Assembly: GCA_031283795.1 (NCBI GenBank)
Contig: JAITBB010000083.1
Span: 1-18,929, forward strand
From: Rickettsiales bacterium
GTDB lineage: Bacteria; Pseudomonadota; Alphaproteobacteria; Rickettsiales; UBA1997
Length of the DNA: 18,929 nucleotides
Reading direction: 5' to 3'
The notes under the pieces are model-generated. The model was not told where the DNA came from and did not search any database. It saw only the letters and a program-made list of their open reading frames with translations. A program made the translations under genes and the position numbers. Below, in pieces: positions 15,476-18,929 of the stretch. Every line of letters begins with the position of its first letter. Positions within the stretch are counted from its first letter, which is position 1.

Positions 15476-15559
15476 GCTGAAATCCACAAACCGAGGCAGA
15501 ATCGTTGACCTTCTGAGCCGGGTCTTTATAGCCGGTTTCTTTGGATCAATGGAGGCCAA
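15476..15559 (-). pseudogene. Decayed internal fragment of rpsS (S19)
   Basis: Read on the minus strand this stretch aligns without gaps to intact rpsS from 10629 on. By hand count 70 of the 81 positions from GCCTCC to CAGC agree, and all 11 differences are transitions. The predicted peptide keeps [18 protein letters not shown] and FV of S19 but has W-to-R, Q-to-R and G-to-D changes, and it stops (TAG) soon after. Weaker resemblance continues to about 15400: a GGTTGGC stretch opposite GGTGGGC and a shared GAATTTT, with further stops. The N-terminal 20 codons are missing, replaced by the rplB fragment. It cannot make a working S19. Confidence 0.85.
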
Positions 15560-15630
15560 CTATGAAGGTGCTTCTGTTCTGATTATACTCTATTCTTCTG
15601 ACAGTGGCCATGGTGTCGCACCTCTACTTC
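15560..15630 (-). pseudogene. Decayed internal fragment of rplB (L2)
   Basis: Directly upstream (minus strand) of the rpsS fragment. It aligns to rplB up to 10007: 43 of 54 positions agree by hand count, with 10 of 11 differences being transitions. The peptide reads MATVRRIEYNQNRSTFIV against [18 protein letters not shown] of intact L2. Farther upstream the match needs a two-base indel and fades near 15643, just before the lepA stop. The join to rpsS at 15559/15560 corresponds to loss of 621 bases (10008-10628). It is a relic, not a gene. Confidence 0.8.
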
Positions 15631-15651
15631 GGCAGGCCGCCAAACCTAATG

Positions 15652-17490
15652 CTAATCATTCAGTTTTAGAGCTGCCAGAAAGGCGCTCTGGGGTATCTCC
15701 ACATTGCCGACAGTTTTCATTCGCTTCTTACCCTTTTTCTGTTTTTCCAGTAGTTTTCTCTTTCTAGTCACGTCACCGCCATAGCACTTAGCTAGCACAT
15801 CCTTCATGTAGGCGTTTATCGTCTCTCTAGCTATTATTCTGCCATTTATGCCGGCCTGAATGGCTATTTTAAACATCTGTCGTGGAATGAGATCCTTGAG
15901 TTTCTCACAGAGTGCCCTACCCCTCGTCTCGGCTCTAGATCTATGCACCATAAAGGAAAGAGCATCAACTGCCTCTCCGTTGACAAAAATTGATAACTTT
16001 GTCAGATCTCCCTCTCGATAGTCCACTATTTCCCAGTCGAGACTAGCATAGCCGCTGGAATAGGATTTTAGTTTATCATAGAAATCATAAACTATTTCAT
16101 TCAGGGGTAGTTCATAGACGAGCATTGCTCTCTCTCCAACAAAGACCAGAGAGCTCTGTATCCCCCTTCTGTCAACACACAGTTTCAGTATGTTGCCCAG
16201 ATATGTCTCTGGAACCATTATGGTGGCCTTCACCCAGGGTTCGCATATTTTTCCTATGTACTGGGGCTCAGGTAGGTCTGCCGAATTGTGCACCTCAATG
16301 TATTCTGAATTGTCATTGCTGCTGGAACTTCTATGTATCGCATTTCTATAGACTCTATAGACAACGGATGGAGCCGTCACTATAAGATCCAGATCAAATT
16401 CCCTCTCAAGCCTCTCCACCACAATCTCAAGATGCAGAAGTCCAAGAAAACCACATCTAAAACCAAAACCTAGGGCAGAGGACGTTTCTGGCTCAAAGAC
16501 AAAACTTGCATCGTTAAGATGCAGCTTGGCCAGAGATTCCTTAAAAAGATCATAGTCCCCGGTATCCGTAGGGTACATGCTGCAGAAGACAACTGGAAGA
16601 TTCGCTCTAAAGCCGGCCAGGGGTTCTGTTTTGCTGTCACTGGAGAGAACTATGGTATCTCCTATTCTGCAATCTGCAACCTGTTTTATCTGTCCGGTGA
16701 AAAAACCAATTTCCCCCGCGGCTATGGCCTCAGCTCCAACCCGCCTAGGGGTGAAAAAGCCAATGGTCTCTATCTGATAGAGACCGCCGGTTGCTAGCAT
16801 TTTTATTTTGTCCCCTCTCCGCATAGCACCATCAATAACTCTGACAAGCGCCACGACACCAAGGTATGGATCATACCAACTATCTATCAGCATAGACTTG
16901 AGCGGGGCACCCGGGTCGCCCTCTGGAGCCGGAAGGTTATGGACCACGGCCTCCAGCAGATCTCTGACTCCCTCTCCGGTTTTGGCACTGACTAGAACAG
17001 CTTCGCTGGTGTCTATGCCAATTATCTCCTCTATCTGACTCTTTGTTTTTTCCACATTAGCCGAGGGTAAATCTATCTTGTTCAGAACTGGAATTATTTT
17101 GTGGTTATTCTCTATGGCATGATAGGTGTTTGCCAGAGTCTGGGCCTCTACACCCTGGGTGGCATCCACTAGGAGCAGAGAGCCCTCACAGGCCGCAAGA
17201 CACCTGTTAACCTCATAGGTGAAGTCGACATGGCCGGGAGTATCCATTAGATTCAAAATGTAGTCGTTCCCGTCATTGGCTCTATAGCCTAGCCTAACCG
17301 TCTGGGCCTTTATGGTGATTCCCTTTTCTTTTTCTAGATCCATAGAGTCTAGAATTCTATCAACCTTTTCCCTTTCGCTGACCCCTCCACACAGTTCGAT
17401 GATCCGATCCGCCAGAGTTGACTTACCATGATCTATGTGAGCAATGATCACAAAATTTCTTATTCTACTCAGCTCTGGCATGTTACCCAT
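15652..17490 (-). CDS. lepA: Elongation factor 4 (LepA)
   Basis: 612 residues from ATG 17490 (E. coli 599). LepA is a translational GTPase that acts on ribosomes and, by recent work, in 30S assembly. G1 is AHIDHGKST at 17-25, G3 DTPGHVDF at 83-90, and G4 NKID at 137-140. The LepA-specific C-terminal domain includes [25 protein letters not shown], written here as blocks [13 protein letters not shown] and [11 protein letters not shown], then [18 protein letters not shown] with a basic loop. The frame stays open upstream to 17574, but this overlaps prs and lacks family similarity; ATG 17490 (or 17481) sits just before [19 protein letters not shown]. Only 4 bases separate it from prs, which suggests one transcript. 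Confidence 0.97.
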   Translation of the reverse strand: MGNMPELSRIRNFVIIAHIDHGKSTLADRIIELCGGVSEREKVDRILDSMDLEKEKGITIKAQTVRLGYRANDGNDYILNLMDTPGHVDFTYEVNRCLAACEGSLLLVDATQGVEAQTLANTYHAIENNHKIIPVLNKIDLPSANVEKTKSQIEEIIGIDTSEAVLVSAKTGEGVRDLLEAVVHNLPAPEGDPGAPLKSMLIDSWYDPYLGVVALVRVIDGAMRRGDKIKMLATGGLYQIETIGFFTPRRVGAEAIAAGEIGFFTGQIKQVADCRIGDTIVLSSDSKTEPLAGFRANLPVVFCSMYPTDTGDYDLFKESLAKLHLNDASFVFEPETSSALGFGFRCGFLGLLHLEIVVERLEREFDLDLIVTAPSVVYRVYRNAIHRSSSSNDNSEYIEVHNSADLPEPQYIGKICEPWVKATIMVPETYLGNILKLCVDRRGIQSSLVFVGERAMLVYELPLNEIVYDFYDKLKSYSSGYASLDWEIVDYREGDLTKLSIFVNGEAVDALSFMVHRSRAETRGRALCEKLKDLIPRQMFKIAIQAGINGRIIARETINAYMKDVLAKCYGGDVTRKRKLLEKQKKGKKRMKTVGNVEIPQSAFLAALKLND

Positions 17491-17494
17491 GGAA

Positions 17495-18415
17495 TTATAT
17501 TTCCCGCGTATAGCGCAAAATATTCTCCAGACACCAATTGGCAATGGAGAATACTTGTACCTTCTTCGAATCACCTATTTTTTCTCCAGAATCTATGGAG
17601 TCGCTGACGAAGAGCTTTGTCAGGTAAGAATTGTTTATCTTTTCCATAGCATTGCCCGATAGTACTGGATGCGTTACATAGGCTACCACATCCTTTGCAC
17701 CCTTGTTGGTCAACCTCTCAGCCACATTGCAGAGTGTACCGGCGGAGTCAACTATATCATCTATTATTATGCACACCTTATCCGTAATGTCGTAGCCAAC
17801 CAGTGAAAGTATCTTATTTTCATTGGCCCTTGGTCTATATTTTATGGCTATGCTGTACTCTGCATTGACCCGGTTTGATATGGAAATTATTGACTTAACA
17901 TTGCCGGTATCCGGCGATACTAGTACCACATCACTCATATCATACCTATTTCTAATCTCTTCCACGATGAACTCGTCTGTGTTTAGATTTATGCTGGGAA
18001 TGCTAAAAAAACCAAGGGACTGGGATGCATGTAGATCCACGACGAATAGTCTATTTATGAAGTTTAGGGATAGAAGCTGGGCCACGACCCTGGCGGAAAA
18101 GGCATCCGACAGACTCTCAACCCTATCCTGTCTCGAATAGCCCATATAGGTTAGTAGGAGATAAACCTTTGACGCTGCTGAATTGCGCACTATGTCCAGA
18201 GCGAATAGAAGCTCCATTATAGAATCATTAACATTACCCGACACAGACTGCACAACCAGAACCCCATTCCCCTGGAGCGATTTTTGGTCCCTCACTCTCA
18301 CCAGTTGCTCACCATCTGCGAAGGATGCAACCTCCGTAAGTAGAACATCATTCCTATGAACTCTACTCAGATTATTTACAAAATTCCTCGCATTAGAACA
18401 GGCCAATATCTTCAC
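17495..18415 (-). CDS. prs: Ribose-phosphate pyrophosphokinase (PRPP synthase)
   Basis: 306 residues. The enzyme makes PRPP from ribose-5-phosphate and ATP for nucleotide, His and Trp synthesis. Seen: [11 protein letters not shown] (31-41), [23 protein letters not shown] (124-137), VSPDTGNV, the catalytic-loop Lys192 and Arg194 (IKYRPRAN), the PRPP loop DDIVDSAGT (219-227), and THPVLSGNA. The start is probably GTG 18415, because MKILACSN matches the usual MKIF-x-CN N-terminus. A TTG at 18436 would add seven residues but would almost coincide with the predicted transcription start. Neither has a good Shine-Dalgarno. Several usually invariant spots are varied (DIVDSAGT for DMIDTAGT), a divergent but complete enzyme. 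Confidence 0.95.
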   Translation of the reverse strand: MKILACSNARNFVNNLSRVHRNDVLLTEVASFADGEQLVRVRDQKSLQGNGVLVVQSVSGNVNDSIMELLFALDIVRNSAASKVYLLLTYMGYSRQDRVESLSDAFSARVVAQLLSLNFINRLFVVDLHASQSLGFFSIPSINLNTDEFIVEEIRNRYDMSDVVLVSPDTGNVKSIISISNRVNAEYSIAIKYRPRANENKILSLVGYDITDKVCIIIDDIVDSAGTLCNVAERLTNKGAKDVVAYVTHPVLSGNAMEKINNSYLTKLFVSDSIDSGEKIGDSKKVQVFSIANWCLENILRYTREI

Positions 18416-18443
18416 TGCTGAAACCCGGGTCTCCAATTTAGTC

Positions 18444-18472
18444 AGTTAAGCAGGTTCCGATAAAAATGTCAA
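18444..18472 (-). promoter_or_regulatory. Candidate prs-lepA promoter
   Basis: Minus-strand perfect TTGACA (18472-18467), 17 bases, then TTAACT (18449-18444, three of six). Transcription would begin near 18437, about 22 bases before the GTG at 18415. It is divergent from the gpsA promoter, with a G-rich tract GGGGCGGGGG (18489-18498) between them. Confidence 0.45.
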
Positions 18473-18514
18473 TTAAAGTGGTCTCTCCGGGGCGGGGGAT
18501 TATTCTATGGTCTA

Positions 18515-18544
18515 TTGACAAAGAATTCAGTGAAGTGGTAATAA
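18515..18544 (+). promoter_or_regulatory. Candidate gpsA promoter
   Basis: Perfect TTGACA (18515-18520), 18 bases, then TAATAA (18539-18544). The -35 is strong and the -10 weak. The start near 18551 would give a leader of about 23 bases before the TTG start codon. Confidence 0.45.
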
Positions 18545-18573
18545 ATATCCATAGATTCTAAGGATATGATACA

Positions 18574-18929
18574 TTGGAACAAAAAATTACAATTCTGGGA
18601 GCCGGAGCGCTAGGTAGCGCAATGGCCAGCGTAGTTGCGGAAAACGGCTATAGAGTCGTTCTCTATTCCAACGAAAAGGCTTCGGTGGATGAGATTAACA
18701 GTGACCACAGTAACAGCAAATATGTCAATGGGAGACTAAACAAAAATATTTCGGCCACAGACAATGTGGCTAGAGCTATGGACGGTGCCGAAGTTGTCTT
18801 TCTAATTCTACCATCAAAGGTCCTGGCCGGGGTACTGGCCGATGTAGAAAAATTGAGTCAGAGGAATTTCAGAGAGAGATTTGTAGTATTCACTAAGGGT
18901 CTGGATGAAAGATCCGGGGAATTTTTCAG
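18574..18929 (+). CDS. gpsA: NAD(P)-dependent glycerol-3-phosphate dehydrogenase, C-terminus off window
   Basis: About 118 codons of a usual ~330 are present. GpsA reduces dihydroxyacetone phosphate to glycerol-3-phosphate, the backbone donor for PlsY and phospholipids. The Rossmann motif GAGALG is at residues 9-14 in KITILGAGALGSAMASVVAENG. Then come KYVNGRL, the counterpart of the family's K-Y-L-P block; VVFLILPSKVLAGVL, matching the A-V-P-S strand; and VVFTKGLDERSGEFF, matching T-K-G-L-E. The start is TTG 18574, with AAGGA about 9 bases upstream; the nearby ATG at 18566 is out of frame. The aromatic residue usual after GAG-S is replaced by Leu (GAGAL). Confidence 0.88.
   Translation, partial: MEQKITILGAGALGSAMASVVAENGYRVVLYSNEKASVDEINSDHSNSKYVNGRLNKNISATDNVARAMDGAEVVFLILPSKVLAGVLADVEKLSQRNFRERFVVFTKGLDERSGEFF

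Noticed and set aside
15474..15767. 97-codon plus-strand ORF
   Set aside because: It is antisense to the rplB/rpsS relic and to the 3' end of lepA; the sequence is explained by those.

Overview
The window looks like a piece of an alphaproteobacterial chromosome, probably from a reduced or host-associated lineage, at a mid-40s percent GC by eye. The pointers are LpxI rather than LpxH for UDP-diacylglucosamine hydrolysis, an alphaproteobacterial-type SspB, an alphaproteobacterial-type AddB without Walker A or Fe-S cysteines, and short intergenic spacing inside operons. Arg codons are mostly AGA/AGG, Ile ATA is common, and CTAG is not avoided. I cannot name the genus. Nineteen protein genes are recognisable. 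I see no tRNA, rRNA, CRISPR array or insertion sequence.

Layout. Positions 1-7414 are on the minus strand: ychF (3' end off the window), lgt, glmS and addB, with long gaps before ychF and between addB and glmS. Positions 7848-11881 are on the plus strand and hold the first eight genes of the S10 operon (rpsJ-rplC-rplD-rplW-rplB-rpsS-rplV-rpsC). The operon stops abruptly after rpsC: rplP and the rest are absent, and lpxA-lpxI follows with its own likely promoter. A large hairpin lies directly after lpxI. Positions 14214-18415 are on the minus strand again: sspB-plsY (coupled by an ATGA overlap) and prs-lepA (4 bases apart). gpsA starts on the plus strand at 18574 from a divergent promoter region shared with prs and runs off the window.

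The most interesting item is in the apparently empty gap between lepA and sspB. On the minus strand it holds a decayed mosaic copy of the ribosomal genes seen 5 kb away. About 71 bases of internal rplB are joined directly to an internal stretch of rpsS, with the intervening 621 bases missing. By hand count the aligned parts match the intact genes at 43/54 and 70/81 positions, and 21 of the 22 differences are transitions. Together with the S10 operon ending at rpsC, this points to past duplication, inversion or rearrangement of the ribosomal locus.

How the genes relate: S10-operon proteins and LepA serve translation; LpxA and LpxI make early lipid A intermediates; GlmS supplies glucosamine-6-phosphate for the same UDP-GlcNAc pool; GpsA and PlsY make glycerol-3-phosphate and lysophosphatidate for phospholipids; Lgt matures lipoproteins; Prs makes PRPP; AddB takes part in double-strand break repair; SspB feeds substrates to ClpXP. 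This is housekeeping content. I found no defence, secretion or mobile system.
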